From an uncultured Porphyromonas sp. (GTDB lineage Bacteria; Bacteroidota; Bacteroidia; Bacteroidales; Porphyromonadaceae), in NCBI GenBank assembly GCA_905372565.1, contig CAJPPK010000014.1, positions 1 through 40,297 on the forward strand: DNA of 40,297 nt, given 5' to 3'. The position numbers and the translations under genes were made by a program. Shown here one piece after another: positions 25,021 through 33,848 of the stretch. The notes under the pieces were generated by a model that saw only the letters and a list, made by a program, of their open reading frames with translations, did no database searches and had not been told where the DNA came from. Numbering within the stretch: the stretch's first letter is position 1; every line of letters begins with the position of its first letter.

Positions 25021-25959
25021 ATGGCACAGACCCTAGTCCACACCGACTTTCACTTCCCTGGTCAGGAGCGAGTCTATCATGGTAAAGTCCGTGATGTCTA
25101 CTTCCTCGGCTCAGAACAAGTAGCGATGATCGCCACCGACCGTATCTCGGCCTTCGACGTCGTCCTCCCTAAGGGCATCCCTTACAAGGGACAAGTCCTT
25201 AATCAGATCGCCACCTACTTCCTCGAGGCTACTCGTGACATCGTCCCCAACTGGCTGGAGAGCTCTCCCGACCCGATGGTCTCTCTCGGTAAGCGCTGCG
25301 AGCCCTTCCGTGTAGAGATGGTCATCCGTGGCTACCTCACAGGGTCTGCTTGGCGAGCCTACCAGGCTGGCGAACGCACCCTCTGTGGTATCACCCTTCC
25401 CGAGGGTATGCGAGAGAACGAAGCCTTCCCCAGCCCCATCATCACCCCTACGACGAAGGAAGATGTAGGGCATGACGAGAACATCTCTCGGGAAGAGATC
25501 ATCCGTACCGGACTCGTCAGCGAGGAGGACTATAAGCAGCTCGAAGCCTACACCTATGCCCTCTTCGCTCGTGGTCAAGAGATGGCTCGTCAGCGAGGAC
25601 TGATCCTCGTAGACACTAAGTACGAGTTCGGGAAGAAAGACGGACAGATCTATCTGATCGACGAGATCCATACCCCTGACTCCTCTCGCTACTTCTATGC
25701 CGAGGGCTACGAAGAGCGGTTCCAGAAGGGAGAGGAGCAGAAGCAGCTCTCTAAGGAGTTCGTTCGTCAGTGGCTCATCAAGCATGGCTTCCAGGGACGT
25801 GCTGGCGAAGTCATCCCAGAGATGACTGACGAGTACTGCCAGAGCGTATCTGACCGCTATATCGAGCTATATGAGACGGTCACAGGGCATAAGTTCGTCG
25901 CAGAGCCCACTGATGATCTCGCCTCCCGCATAGAGACCAATATCAAGGCTGCACTCTAG
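25021..25959 (+). CDS. purC: Phosphoribosylaminoimidazole-succinocarboxamide synthase
   Basis: 312 aa. SAICAR synthetase joins CAIR and aspartate using ATP, in de novo purine synthesis. Motifs: YHGKVRDVYFLG, ATDRISAFDVVLPKGIPYKG, VEMVIRGYLTGSAWRAY and LIDEIHTPDSSRYF. The frame is open from 24940, but that would overlap phoH and add residues not seen in the family; ATG 25021 with MAQTLVHTDFHFPGQ is the natural start. The length is of the longer (about 300 aa) class, not the 240-aa E. coli class. The nucleobase permeases downstream fit a purine theme. Confidence 0.96.
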   Translation: MAQTLVHTDFHFPGQERVYHGKVRDVYFLGSEQVAMIATDRISAFDVVLPKGIPYKGQVLNQIATYFLEATRDIVPNWLESSPDPMVSLGKRCEPFRVEMVIRGYLTGSAWRAYQAGERTLCGITLPEGMRENEAFPSPIITPTTKEDVGHDENISREEIIRTGLVSEEDYKQLEAYTYALFARGQEMARQRGLILVDTKYEFGKKDGQIYLIDEIHTPDSSRYFYAEGYEERFQKGEEQKQLSKEFVRQWLIKHGFQGRAGEVIPEMTDEYCQSVSDRYIELYETVTGHKFVAEPTDDLASRIETNIKAAL

Positions 25960-25979
25960 TCTGTCTCCCTCCTCCCATA

Positions 25980-26010
25980 CCACCCCACCAGCCATAGGCT
26001 AGTGGGGTGG
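25980..26010 (+). terminator. purC terminator hairpin
   Basis: Stem CCACCCCAC-c-AGCC / GGCT-a-GTGGGGTGG with a 3-nt loop and one mismatch, followed by ATGCTTTCCT. It separates malQ-phoH-purC from the permease group. Confidence 0.65.
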
Positions 26011-26053
26011 ATGCTTTCCTACCTCCACCTATCCTCTACTAGCCATCTACGCC

Positions 26054-27289
26054 ATGCCTAATGATACGACCACTCCACTGACTCCTCTACGTAAAGGGAT
26101 CGCTGGAGTGCAGTACCTCTTCGTAGCCTTTGGCGCTACAGTGCTCGTCCCTCTACTCGTCGGACTAGATCCCTCTACCGCTCTTTTCTCAGCGGGTATC
26201 GGCACCCTGCTCTTTCACCTAGTGACCCAAGGGAAGGTGCCTATCTTCCTCGGCAGTAGCTTCGCCTTCATCGCACCGATCATCAAGGCTACCGAGCTCT
26301 ACGGACTACCGGGAGCACTCTTTGGCTGTATCGGCGTGAGCCTCGTGTACTTCGTCATGTCGCTACTGATACGCACCTTCGGCATCCGCTTCATAGCTCG
26401 CCTCTTCCCACCGGTAGTCATCGGCCCGATCATCATGCTCATCGGTCTCTCGCTCTCCTCTGCTGCGGTGAAGATGGCCGAGACGAACTGGATCCTAGCT
26501 GCGGTCTCCCTCTGCACAGCCATAGTCATCACGCTCTACACACGTGGACTGGTGAAGCTCATACCGATCTTCTTAGGGATCGTCGTCGGCTACCTCGCTG
26601 ACCTCATCTTCTTCGCTGTGGACCTACAGCCCATTAAGGATGCTGACTGGCTCTCCCTCCCCCAGTTCATGATCCCCGAGTCTTTCTCTTGGCGTCCTAT
26701 CCTCTTCATGATCCCTGTGGCCATCGCTCCCGTGATCGAGCATATAGGTGATGTCTATGTCGTCAATAACGTCGCGGGGAAGAACTTCGTCAAAGATCCC
26801 GGACTGCACCGCACGATGGCTGGCGATGGCTTAGCTTGCCTCTTCGCATCCCTTGTCGGAGGGCCTCCGGTGACGACCTATTCCGAGGTCACGGGCGCCA
26901 TGTCGCTGACGAAGATCACTGAGCCCGTTGTCTTTCGCATCGCTGCAGTGACGGGCGTACTCTTCTCTCTGGTGGGGAAGGTCAGCGCCCTGCTCAGAAG
27001 CATCGACCAAGCGATCCTCGGAGGTATCATGCTCCTACTCTTCGGTACGATCGCTGGGGCGGGGATCTCTAGCCTACTGAATAGCAAGGTCAACCTCGCC
27101 TCTCCCCGCAATATCGTCATCATCTCCGTCACGCTGACCACCGGCATCGGGGGAGCTGCCCTCTCCGTCGGAGGCTTCTCCCTCGCTGGCATCGGACTAT
27201 CAGCGGTGATCGCCGTACTGCTGAATCTACTCCTCCCCGAGACCAAGGAAGATCAGCGGGAAGATGTAGCTAAGCAGGATCAACACTAG
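26054..27289 (+). CDS. uraA: Uracil/xanthine permease, NCS2 family (UraA-like)
   Basis: 411 aa, inner membrane, about 12-14 hydrophobic segments. NCS2 features: LFSAGIGTLLFHLVT, GSSFAFIAPI, Glu229 in PVIEHIGD and Glu278 in TTYSEVTGAMSLTK, equivalent to the substrate-binding glutamates of E. coli UraA. Uracil is the most likely substrate, with xanthine/urate as alternatives. No TAnnTTTG box was seen in the 94-bp gap upstream. The next gene follows after 32 bp. Confidence 0.88.
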   Translation: MPNDTTTPLTPLRKGIAGVQYLFVAFGATVLVPLLVGLDPSTALFSAGIGTLLFHLVTQGKVPIFLGSSFAFIAPIIKATELYGLPGALFGCIGVSLVYFVMSLLIRTFGIRFIARLFPPVVIGPIIMLIGLSLSSAAVKMAETNWILAAVSLCTAIVITLYTRGLVKLIPIFLGIVVGYLADLIFFAVDLQPIKDADWLSLPQFMIPESFSWRPILFMIPVAIAPVIEHIGDVYVVNNVAGKNFVKDPGLHRTMAGDGLACLFASLVGGPPVTTYSEVTGAMSLTKITEPVVFRIAAVTGVLFSLVGKVSALLRSIDQAILGGIMLLLFGTIAGAGISSLLNSKVNLASPRNIVIISVTLTTGIGGAALSVGGFSLAGIGLSAVIAVLLNLLLPETKEDQREDVAKQDQH

Positions 27290-27321
27290 CCCTTTTACCT
27301 ATCTATCATTCATACCAACCG

Positions 27322-28029
27322 ATGAAACGACTTTACCTACTCTTCTCTCTCGTGCTCCTTGGCTTCGGCTCACTCGGGGCGCAGAATATCCAGTTACACT
27401 ATGACTTCGGTCGTCAGCTCTACAGCGCCGACCAAGCTGAGCGTCCTCAGCTGACCACGACCGTGGAGCTATTCCGACCAGACAAGTGGGGGAATACCTT
27501 CTTCTTCGTAGATATGGACTACCGCAGGGAGGGCATCACCTCGGCCTACTGGGAGCTCTCCCGTGAGTTTAAGCTAGGTCGCCTCCCCCTCAACCTGCAC
27601 TTAGAGTTCGACGGGGGCTTGAGTAATGCCTTCAGCTATAAGAATGCCTACCTCGCTGGGCTGACCTATGCCTACAATAAGGCAGACTACTCGGCCGGCT
27701 TCACGTTCACTCCGATGTACAAATACCTAGCTCGCCAAGACCGACCACACTCCTGGCAGCTCACGGGGACTTGGTATCTCCATCTGGCGAAGGGACTAAT
27801 CTCCTTCACTGGCTTTGCTGACCTCTGGGGGGATCGTCACCTCGTCACGGGTAAGGATATCGCGATCTTCATCACCGAGCCTCAGCTGTGGCTCAATCTG
27901 AATAAGCTCCCTGGCGTAGACCCTTCGTTTAACCTCAGCGTAGGTACGGAGTGGGAGCTAAGCACGAACTTCGCTCGTCTCGATAAGACGACCCTTAACC
28001 CCACCTTAGCCCTCAAGTGGAGCTTCTAA
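27322..28029 (+). CDS. DUF5020-like outer-membrane protein, Tsx-like candidate
   Basis: 235 aa. Signal peptide 1-20 (ending FGSLGA), then beta-strand-rich sequence (LHYDFGRQLY, NTFFFVDMDYR, LTYAYNKADYSAGFTF) ending NPTLALKWSF, typical of a 10-12-strand outer-membrane barrel. It resembles DUF5020, a Bacteroidota family with similarity to nucleoside channel Tsx; that link is from family knowledge and I could not test it. It sits between two nucleobase permeases (32-bp and 20-bp gaps), which supports a role in passing nucleosides or nucleobases across the outer membrane. Confidence 0.75.
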   Translation: MKRLYLLFSLVLLGFGSLGAQNIQLHYDFGRQLYSADQAERPQLTTTVELFRPDKWGNTFFFVDMDYRREGITSAYWELSREFKLGRLPLNLHLEFDGGLSNAFSYKNAYLAGLTYAYNKADYSAGFTFTPMYKYLARQDRPHSWQLTGTWYLHLAKGLISFTGFADLWGDRHLVTGKDIAIFITEPQLWLNLNKLPGVDPSFNLSVGTEWELSTNFARLDKTTLNPTLALKWSF

Positions 28030-28049
28030 TACCCTACGTCTTCTAACCA

Positions 28050-29354
28050 ATGCAAGCACTTTACCGTCTCGTAGGCTTTGACCCTACGAAGTACAAGCTC
28101 CGCACGGAGCTCCTGGCAGGTCTGACGACCTTCCTTACGATGAGCTACATCCTCGCCGTGAACCCTGACATCCTCAGCGTCACGGGCATGGATAAGGGTG
28201 CCGTCTTCACAGCTACGGCACTGTCATCAGCTATCGGTACGCTCCTGATCGCCTTCCTTGCCAAGCTCCCCTTCGCACAGGCGCCGAGCATGGGGATTAA
28301 CGCCTTCTTCGCCTTCACCCTCGTTATGGGGATGGGATATAGCTGGCAGGCAGCACTAGCGGCGGTCTTCGTCGAAGGGATCATCTTCATTCTCCTGACC
28401 GTCTTCAACATCCGCGAGCAGATCGTCAAGTGTATCCCGAAGAATCTACGCTTCGCTATCTCCGCAGGGATAGGCTTCTTCATCGCCTTCATCGGGCTGA
28501 AAAATGCAGGAGTCATCGTCGCTAACGAAGCGACCTTCGTAGCTCTCGGGAGCTTTACGCCAGTCTCTACCCTAGCTGTCTTAGGCGTTATCCTCAGCGG
28601 GGTACTGATGACGCTCCGTGTCCGTGGGGCTCTCTTCTACAGCATCGTAGCTTGCACCCTGATCGGGATACCCATGGGGGTGACACAGATCCCCGATAGC
28701 TTCGTCCCGGTCTCGCTGCCGAAGTCTCTAGCGCCGACCTTCCTGCAGTTCGACTTCAAGGCCTTGCTCAATATGGACATGGCTCTGACGATCTTTGCCC
28801 TCGTCTTCATGGACATCTTCAATACCGTAGGGACACTGATCGGTGCTGCGGCCAAGACGGAGATGATGGATAGCGAAGGCAACGTCAAGCATATCAAGGA
28901 GGCGATGCTAGCCGATGCGGTCGCTACATCCGTCGGCGCTGTCCTAGGGACCTCCACCGTGACGACCTTCGTCGAGAGTAGCTCGGGCATTGCCGAGGGT
29001 GGGCGTACGGGGATGACTGCCCTCTCGACAGCGATCCTCTTCCTGCTGGCGCTCTTCCTCTCGCCTCTCTTCCTACTCATACCCTCGGCTGCGACCACGG
29101 GGGCACTCGTTCTGGTCGGGGTACTCATGCTTAGCTCGATCCAAGATATTGACCTGATGGACATATCCGAGGCCTTACCGAGCTTCATCACCGTACTCAC
29201 GATGGTCCTCACGTACAACATCGCTGAGGGCATGGCACTCGGTCTGATCAGCTACACCCTCGTTAAGCTCCTGAGTGGTCAGTGGCGTGATGTCTCATGG
29301 ACGCTCTATATCGTCTCGGCGCTTCTGGTCCTTCGCTACATCCTACACCTCTAG
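28050..29354 (+). CDS. Purine (guanine/hypoxanthine/adenine) permease, AzgA-like NCS2 family
   Basis: 434 aa, multi-spanning inner-membrane protein. N-terminal RTELLAGLTTFLTMSYILAVNP, the substrate-region motif PSMGINAFFAFTLV, and FMDIFNTVGTLIGAAAKTEM / TSTVTTFVESSSGIAEGGRTG are diagnostic of the AzgA/PbuG branch (NCS2 family permeases). It likely imports hypoxanthine, guanine or adenine with protons. It is the last gene of the uraA-DUF5020-azgA group and is followed by a strong terminator. Confidence 0.92.
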   Translation: MQALYRLVGFDPTKYKLRTELLAGLTTFLTMSYILAVNPDILSVTGMDKGAVFTATALSSAIGTLLIAFLAKLPFAQAPSMGINAFFAFTLVMGMGYSWQAALAAVFVEGIIFILLTVFNIREQIVKCIPKNLRFAISAGIGFFIAFIGLKNAGVIVANEATFVALGSFTPVSTLAVLGVILSGVLMTLRVRGALFYSIVACTLIGIPMGVTQIPDSFVPVSLPKSLAPTFLQFDFKALLNMDMALTIFALVFMDIFNTVGTLIGAAAKTEMMDSEGNVKHIKEAMLADAVATSVGAVLGTSTVTTFVESSSGIAEGGRTGMTALSTAILFLLALFLSPLFLLIPSAATTGALVLVGVLMLSSIQDIDLMDISEALPSFITVLTMVLTYNIAEGMALGLISYTLVKLLSGQWRDVSWTLYIVSALLVLRYILHL

Positions 29355-29376
29355 GATAGCGAGCCTCAGCTATAGC

Positions 29377-29415
29377 CAGCCCCCACCTTGACCGCTCGGA
29401 TCAAGGTGGGGGCTG
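29377..29415 (+). terminator. Terminator of the permease group
   Basis: Perfect 15-bp stem CAGCCCCCACCTTGA / TCAAGGTGGGGGCTG with a 9-nt loop, followed by ATTCTTTCG, 22 bp after the azgA stop. Confidence 0.85.
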
Positions 29416-29489
29416 ATTCTTTCGCACAAGACCCGCTCTCTTCCCCAAGCTCATCTAAGGACGACATCGGGAAGCCCCAACTTGGCTCA

Positions 29490-29531
29490 CAGAGAGGTAA
29501 AGCTCTCCGAGCAAAAAGATCTACCTCTCTG
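29490..29531. repeat. Inverted repeat in the azgA-cobJ gap
   Basis: CAGAGAGGTA / TACCTCTCTG (10 bp, perfect) with 22 nt between; the inner part contains GATCTACCTC. It is followed by AAGGTAAACCTT at about 29538-29549. The 354-bp gap 29355-29708 otherwise holds the terminator and the cobJ promoter box. No ORF with a plausible start was found. Confidence 0.5.
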
Positions 29532-29638
29532 CGCAGCAAGGTAAACCTTTTCATCCCCCAAGGCGAGCCTGCTCTCTCCCCGACATTCGCCAGCAAGAAG
29601 AGCAGGAGCAAGCGTCTTCACAGCGAACGCAGTTTGAT

Positions 29639-29646
29639 TATCTTTG
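29639..29646 (+). promoter_or_regulatory. TATCTTTG -7 box for cobJ-cobH
   Basis: Exact TAnnTTTG match, 62 bp before the ATG at 29709. No B12-riboswitch-like structure (B12 box) was recognised in the leader. Confidence 0.6.
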
Positions 29647-29708
29647 CACCACATAATCAGAACTGAAACAAGAACGACTTATCCCCAAGATTTTTTACGA
29701 CATAGCGT

Positions 29709-31121
29709 ATGGCACAGTATAAGATCATCGTCGCAGGCCTAGGCCCTGGTAGCCCCGAAGATATTACTCCAGCCGTCTTCGATGCCGTCCAATCCTCCGA
29801 CGTCATCGTAGGCTACAAGTACTACTTCCGCTTCATCCAGCACGCACTGCGCCCCGATGCGCTCTGTATCGATAGCGGTATGAAGGCCGAACGTAAACGT
29901 GCCGAGGAGGCACTCGAGTACGCCCTGCAGGGGAAGACCGTCTGTGTCATCTCTTCGGGTGATGCTGGCATCTACGGGATGGCACCCCTCATCTACGAGA
30001 TGATGCGTGATAAGGGCATCGAAGGTCTAGAGGTCGAGGTGCTCCCTGGGATCAGCGCCTTCCAGAAGGCAGGCGCTCTACTCGGCTGTCCCCTAGGTCA
30101 CGACCTCTGTATCCTGTCGCTATCCGACCTAATGACCCCCTGGTCACGCATCGAAAAGCGCATCGAGGCCGCCGCCTATGGTGACTTCATCACCGCGATC
30201 TATAACCCCAAGAGTCAGGGACGCTACTGGCAGCTCTACCGACTCATCGAGATCTTCGCCCAGCACCGTAGCCCCGATACTCCGGTGGGCTACGTTCGCC
30301 AGGCTGGACGTCCCGAGCAGGAGGTGACACTCACGACCTTAGCGGAGTTTGACCCCGAGCAAGTGGATATGTTCACCGTCATCCTCATCGGGAATACCCA
30401 GAGTTACGCTTGGAAGGGACACTTCATTACCCCCCGAGGCTACTACCGTGAGGGACAGCTCGAGCAAGGGGTGAAGGTAGGACAAGGGATCATGATCGAG
30501 AGCTTCCGCACCATCCACGGCGAGCTAGCTAACCCCGACGTCCCCCTCGATCATAAGTGGGCACTGATCCACGCTATCCATACCACGGCCGACTTCGAGA
30601 TGGAGAAGATCCTCTACACGGACGATAAGGCGGTCGAACGTATGCATCAGGCTGTCCTAGCTGGTAAGCTCAAGACCGTCATCACGGACGTCACGATGGT
30701 AGCCTCAGGCATTCGCAAGGGCGCCCTAGAGCGTCTTGGCGTAGAAGTCAAGTGTTACCTCAACGATCCTCGTGTCGCCGAGATCGCCGAGGCCAAGGGG
30801 ATCACCCGCTCGCAGGCAGGTATCCGCCTAGCAGTAGAGGAGCATCCCGACGCTCTCTTCGCCGTAGGGAACGCTCCGACAGCTATTATCGAGCTCTGCG
30901 AGCTGATTCGCCGAGGCAAAGCACAGCCCCAAGGGATCATCGCAGCCCCCGTTGGCTTCGTGAACGTACGTGAATCCAAGTATATGGCTAAGGTCTTCAA
31001 GGATATTCCTAAGATCATCGTCGAGGGACGCAAGGGCGGTAGTAACCTCGCAGCTACCCTCGTGAACTCCGTACTCACGCTCGACGATGCCGAAGCGCTA
31101 CGCCCTGGTCGTGACGTCTAG
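29709..31121 (+). CDS. cobJ: Fusion: precorrin-3B C17-methyltransferase (CobJ) + precorrin-8X methylmutase (CobH)
   Basis: 470 aa. Residues 1-246 are a SAM-dependent tetrapyrrole methyltransferase: GLGPGSPEDITP, SSGDAGIYGMA, PGISAFQKAGALLGCPLGHD and IYNPKSQGR, as in CobJ/CbiH, which contracts the corrin ring. Residues about 261-465 are CobH/CbiC: IHTTADFEM with His291 as the likely catalytic histidine, TDVTMVASGIRKGAL, FAVGNAPTAIIEL and APVGFVNVRESK. Both halves look complete. They act at separate steps of corrin ring synthesis. No other cobalamin gene is in the window, so the gene is detached from a cob/cbi cluster here. Confidence 0.92.
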   Translation: MAQYKIIVAGLGPGSPEDITPAVFDAVQSSDVIVGYKYYFRFIQHALRPDALCIDSGMKAERKRAEEALEYALQGKTVCVISSGDAGIYGMAPLIYEMMRDKGIEGLEVEVLPGISAFQKAGALLGCPLGHDLCILSLSDLMTPWSRIEKRIEAAAYGDFITAIYNPKSQGRYWQLYRLIEIFAQHRSPDTPVGYVRQAGRPEQEVTLTTLAEFDPEQVDMFTVILIGNTQSYAWKGHFITPRGYYREGQLEQGVKVGQGIMIESFRTIHGELANPDVPLDHKWALIHAIHTTADFEMEKILYTDDKAVERMHQAVLAGKLKTVITDVTMVASGIRKGALERLGVEVKCYLNDPRVAEIAEAKGITRSQAGIRLAVEEHPDALFAVGNAPTAIIELCELIRRGKAQPQGIIAAPVGFVNVRESKYMAKVFKDIPKIIVEGRKGGSNLAATLVNSVLTLDDAEALRPGRDV

Positions 31122-31192
31122 CGAGCTCCCCTCCCTCCGTGCCGGCACTCAGTAGCGAGTATCACTCGTCCGGCTACACCATATTATATAGA

Positions 31193-31227
31193 AAAGGGGC
31201 TTCTTCGCTTGAACGAAGGAGCCCCTT
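31193..31227 (+). terminator. cobJ-cobH terminator
   Basis: 15-bp stem AAAGGGGCTTCTTCG / CGAAGGAGCCCCTTT (one T-G wobble) with a 6-nt loop. A run of A residues on the left and TTTC on the right would also work for the minus strand. Confidence 0.8.
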
Positions 31228-31285
31228 TCACCGATCTATCTGATTAAATAGTAGCGTCTAATCTGAGCGCTTGGTGCTTTTTCCG

Positions 31286-31293
31286 TATCTTTG
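31286..31293 (+). promoter_or_regulatory. TATCTTTG -7 box for the GH2 gene
   Basis: Exact TAnnTTTG match, 50 bp upstream of ATG 31344. Confidence 0.6.
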
Positions 31294-31343
31294 GGAGAGA
31301 TGCCCTCAGCGCGGAGGGCGAGCTTCGTCTTTCGATACAATCA

Positions 31344-33845
31344 ATGAATATCCACCCTATGAAGAGACTATTCGCTAGTGCCCTCCTACTCGGCACGGCC
31401 CTTAGCCTACCCTTGAGCGCCCAGCGCTCTAGCCAAACCCTCGAGAAGGGCTGGCGCTTCACCCGACAAGACTCTCCCGAAGCGTCCCAGCCACGCTTCG
31501 ACGACAGCAAGTGGACACAGGTCGTCGTCCCTCACGACTGGGCTATCTATGGCCCTTTCAGCTTCGATAATGACAAGCAACATCTAGCTATCGCTCAGGA
31601 TGGCCAGAAGGAAGCCATGGAGCACGCTGGTCGTACCGGTGGTTTACCCTTCGTTGGCACGGGCTGGTATCGCCGTTCGCTAGACATTCCTGCGAACTTA
31701 GGAGATCGCCGTGTATCGCTCCGCTTCGATGGAGCTATGAGTAACGCTCGAGTATGGGTGAACGGACGAGAGGTAGGCTTCTGGCCTTATGGCTACAACT
31801 CCTTCGCCTTTGACATCACTCCCTACGTCCTCCCTGGCAAGCCCAATAGCCTAGCTGTCCGATTGGAGAACCGTCATGAGAGTAGTCGCTGGTATCCTGG
31901 AGCCGGACTCTACCGCAATGTCCACCTGACCTTCACCTCTCCCGTCCACGTACCTCTATGGAGCACGCAGATTCAGACGCCCGAGGTGAGCCGAGAGGGT
32001 GCACGTGTCGATCTCCGCACCGTAGTCTCCGCCCCCGCTAGCACAGACCGCAAGGCTATCAGCGTAGACGTCCAGCTCCTCTCCCCCGAGGGGAAGGTCG
32101 TGGCAGCAGGTAAGGCTACGGGCATTGACTCCGTCTATCGTCTCGCTCTCGATGTACAGAAGCCCCAGCTATGGGATATCGGTCAGCCACATCTCTACAA
32201 GGGTATCGTCACCGTAAGCCTAGCTGGGAAGGTCGTCGACCGTGACACCACGACCTTTGGGATACGCTCTATCGCCCTGAAGTCTGGCGAAGGCTTCTTC
32301 CTCAATGGACGTAAGCTAAAGTTCCAGGGTGCCTGCCTTCACCATGACCTAGGTCCTCTCGGTGCTGCAGTCAATGAGGCGGCGATGCGTAGACAGATCC
32401 GTACCATGCAGGACATGGGCGTAAACGCTATCCGCACCTCGCACAATATGCCAGCACCGGAGTTCGTCCGCCTCTGTGATGAGATGGGTATGCTCGTGAT
32501 GGCCGAGAGCTTCGATGCGTGGGCGGCACCTAAAGTACCGAACGGATATAATCTTGAGTTCGTCGAATGGCACGAGCGTGACCTCCAAAACCTCATCCGT
32601 CAGTTCCGCAACAGCCCCTCCGTCATCATGTGGAGCATCGGGAATGAAGTCCCAGAGCAACCCTCCTACGAGGGAGCGCAGTGGGCTTACCGCCTCCAAG
32701 AGATCTGTCACCGAGAGGATCCTACTCGCCCCGTGACCAACGGGATGGACAATCCCCTCGGCGTACTTAAGAGTGGCATGGCTGGGACACTCGATATCCC
32801 TGGCTTCAACTACCGCCCCTTCCTCTACGACAGCGCACACAAGGTACTCCCACAGGGCTTCCTTCTCGGGACAGAGACTTGCTCTACGGTGAGTAGCCGT
32901 GGGGTATATAAGTTCCCCGTCGAACGTAAGTCGATGGCGAAGTACCCCGATCATCAGTCTTCGGGCTACGATGTCGAGCACTGTGGCTGGAGTAACCTCC
33001 CCGAAGATGACTTCATCCGTCAGGAAGACCACGACTGGAGCATGGGAGAGTTCATCTGGACGGGTATCGATTACCTAGGTGAGCCTACGCCTTACTATAG
33101 CGATTGGCCCAGCCACTCCTCCCTCTTCGGCGCTGTCGACCTAGCTGGCCTACCGAAAGACCGCTTCTACCTCTACCGAAGCCATTGGAATAAGGAGGCA
33201 GAGACGCTCCATACGCTTCCACACTGGACGTGGCCAGGACGAGAAGGGCAGGTAACCCCCATCTTTGTCTATACGAACTACCCCGAAGCGGAAGTCTTCA
33301 TCAACGGCAAGAGCCAAGGTCGTCAGAAGAAAGACCTCTCTATCCAGATCGCCGACACCGAGAACGATGAAAGTCGCAAGGCCTTCACTCGCCAGAAGCG
33401 CTATCGTCTCATGTGGATGAATACCGTCTACGAGCCAGGAGAAGTCAAGGTCATCGCCTACGATGCTCAGGGGAAGCCTGCTGCGACACAGATCCTCCGC
33501 ACCGCTGGGAAGCCACATCACCTCGAGCTAACGGCTGACAGAGAAACGATCAAGGCAGACGGTAAGGATATCGCCTTCGTTACCGTTCGCGTCGTAGACA
33601 AGGACGGTAACCTCATCCCTGACGATGCTCGCCTGCTGAATTTCTCTGTCCGTGGTGCAGGATCGTTCCGTGCTGCTGCCTCGGGCAACCCAGCTTCGCT
33701 CGATGCCTTCCACCTCCCTCGCCACCATGCCTTCAGCGGTCAGCTCGTCGCACTCCTACAGGCAGGCGAGCAGAGCGGTACGGCCGAGCTAACCGTCACA
33801 GCTAAGGGACTCCCCGCAGCTAAGATTCGTATCCAGGTGAAGTAG
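31344..33845 (+). CDS. Secreted glycoside hydrolase family 2 (beta-galactosidase-like)
   Basis: 833 aa. Signal peptide (MKRLFASALLLGTALSLPLSAQ; an internal ATG at 31359 would start exactly there and is an alternative start). GH2 order: sugar-binding jelly roll (to about 200, WVNGREVGFWPYGYNSF), immunoglobulin-like domain (about 205-315), TIM barrel (about 320-620) with HHDLG, IRTSHNMP, acid/base Glu435 in SIGNEVPEQ and likely nucleophile Glu511 in GTETCS. C-terminal DUF4982-like and Ig-like domains (about 640-833) follow. Probably a periplasmic or surface beta-galactosidase acting on host glycans; the exact linkage is not readable from the sequence. The methyltransferase gene starts 3 bp after its stop. 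Confidence 0.93.
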   Translation: MNIHPMKRLFASALLLGTALSLPLSAQRSSQTLEKGWRFTRQDSPEASQPRFDDSKWTQVVVPHDWAIYGPFSFDNDKQHLAIAQDGQKEAMEHAGRTGGLPFVGTGWYRRSLDIPANLGDRRVSLRFDGAMSNARVWVNGREVGFWPYGYNSFAFDITPYVLPGKPNSLAVRLENRHESSRWYPGAGLYRNVHLTFTSPVHVPLWSTQIQTPEVSREGARVDLRTVVSAPASTDRKAISVDVQLLSPEGKVVAAGKATGIDSVYRLALDVQKPQLWDIGQPHLYKGIVTVSLAGKVVDRDTTTFGIRSIALKSGEGFFLNGRKLKFQGACLHHDLGPLGAAVNEAAMRRQIRTMQDMGVNAIRTSHNMPAPEFVRLCDEMGMLVMAESFDAWAAPKVPNGYNLEFVEWHERDLQNLIRQFRNSPSVIMWSIGNEVPEQPSYEGAQWAYRLQEICHREDPTRPVTNGMDNPLGVLKSGMAGTLDIPGFNYRPFLYDSAHKVLPQGFLLGTETCSTVSSRGVYKFPVERKSMAKYPDHQSSGYDVEHCGWSNLPEDDFIRQEDHDWSMGEFIWTGIDYLGEPTPYYSDWPSHSSLFGAVDLAGLPKDRFYLYRSHWNKEAETLHTLPHWTWPGREGQVTPIFVYTNYPEAEVFINGKSQGRQKKDLSIQIADTENDESRKAFTRQKRYRLMWMNTVYEPGEVKVIAYDAQGKPAATQILRTAGKPHHLELTADRETIKADGKDIAFVTVRVVDKDGNLIPDDARLLNFSVRGAGSFRAAASGNPASLDAFHLPRHHAFSGQLVALLQAGEQSGTAELTVTAKGLPAAKIRIQVK

Positions 33846-33848
33846 ACC

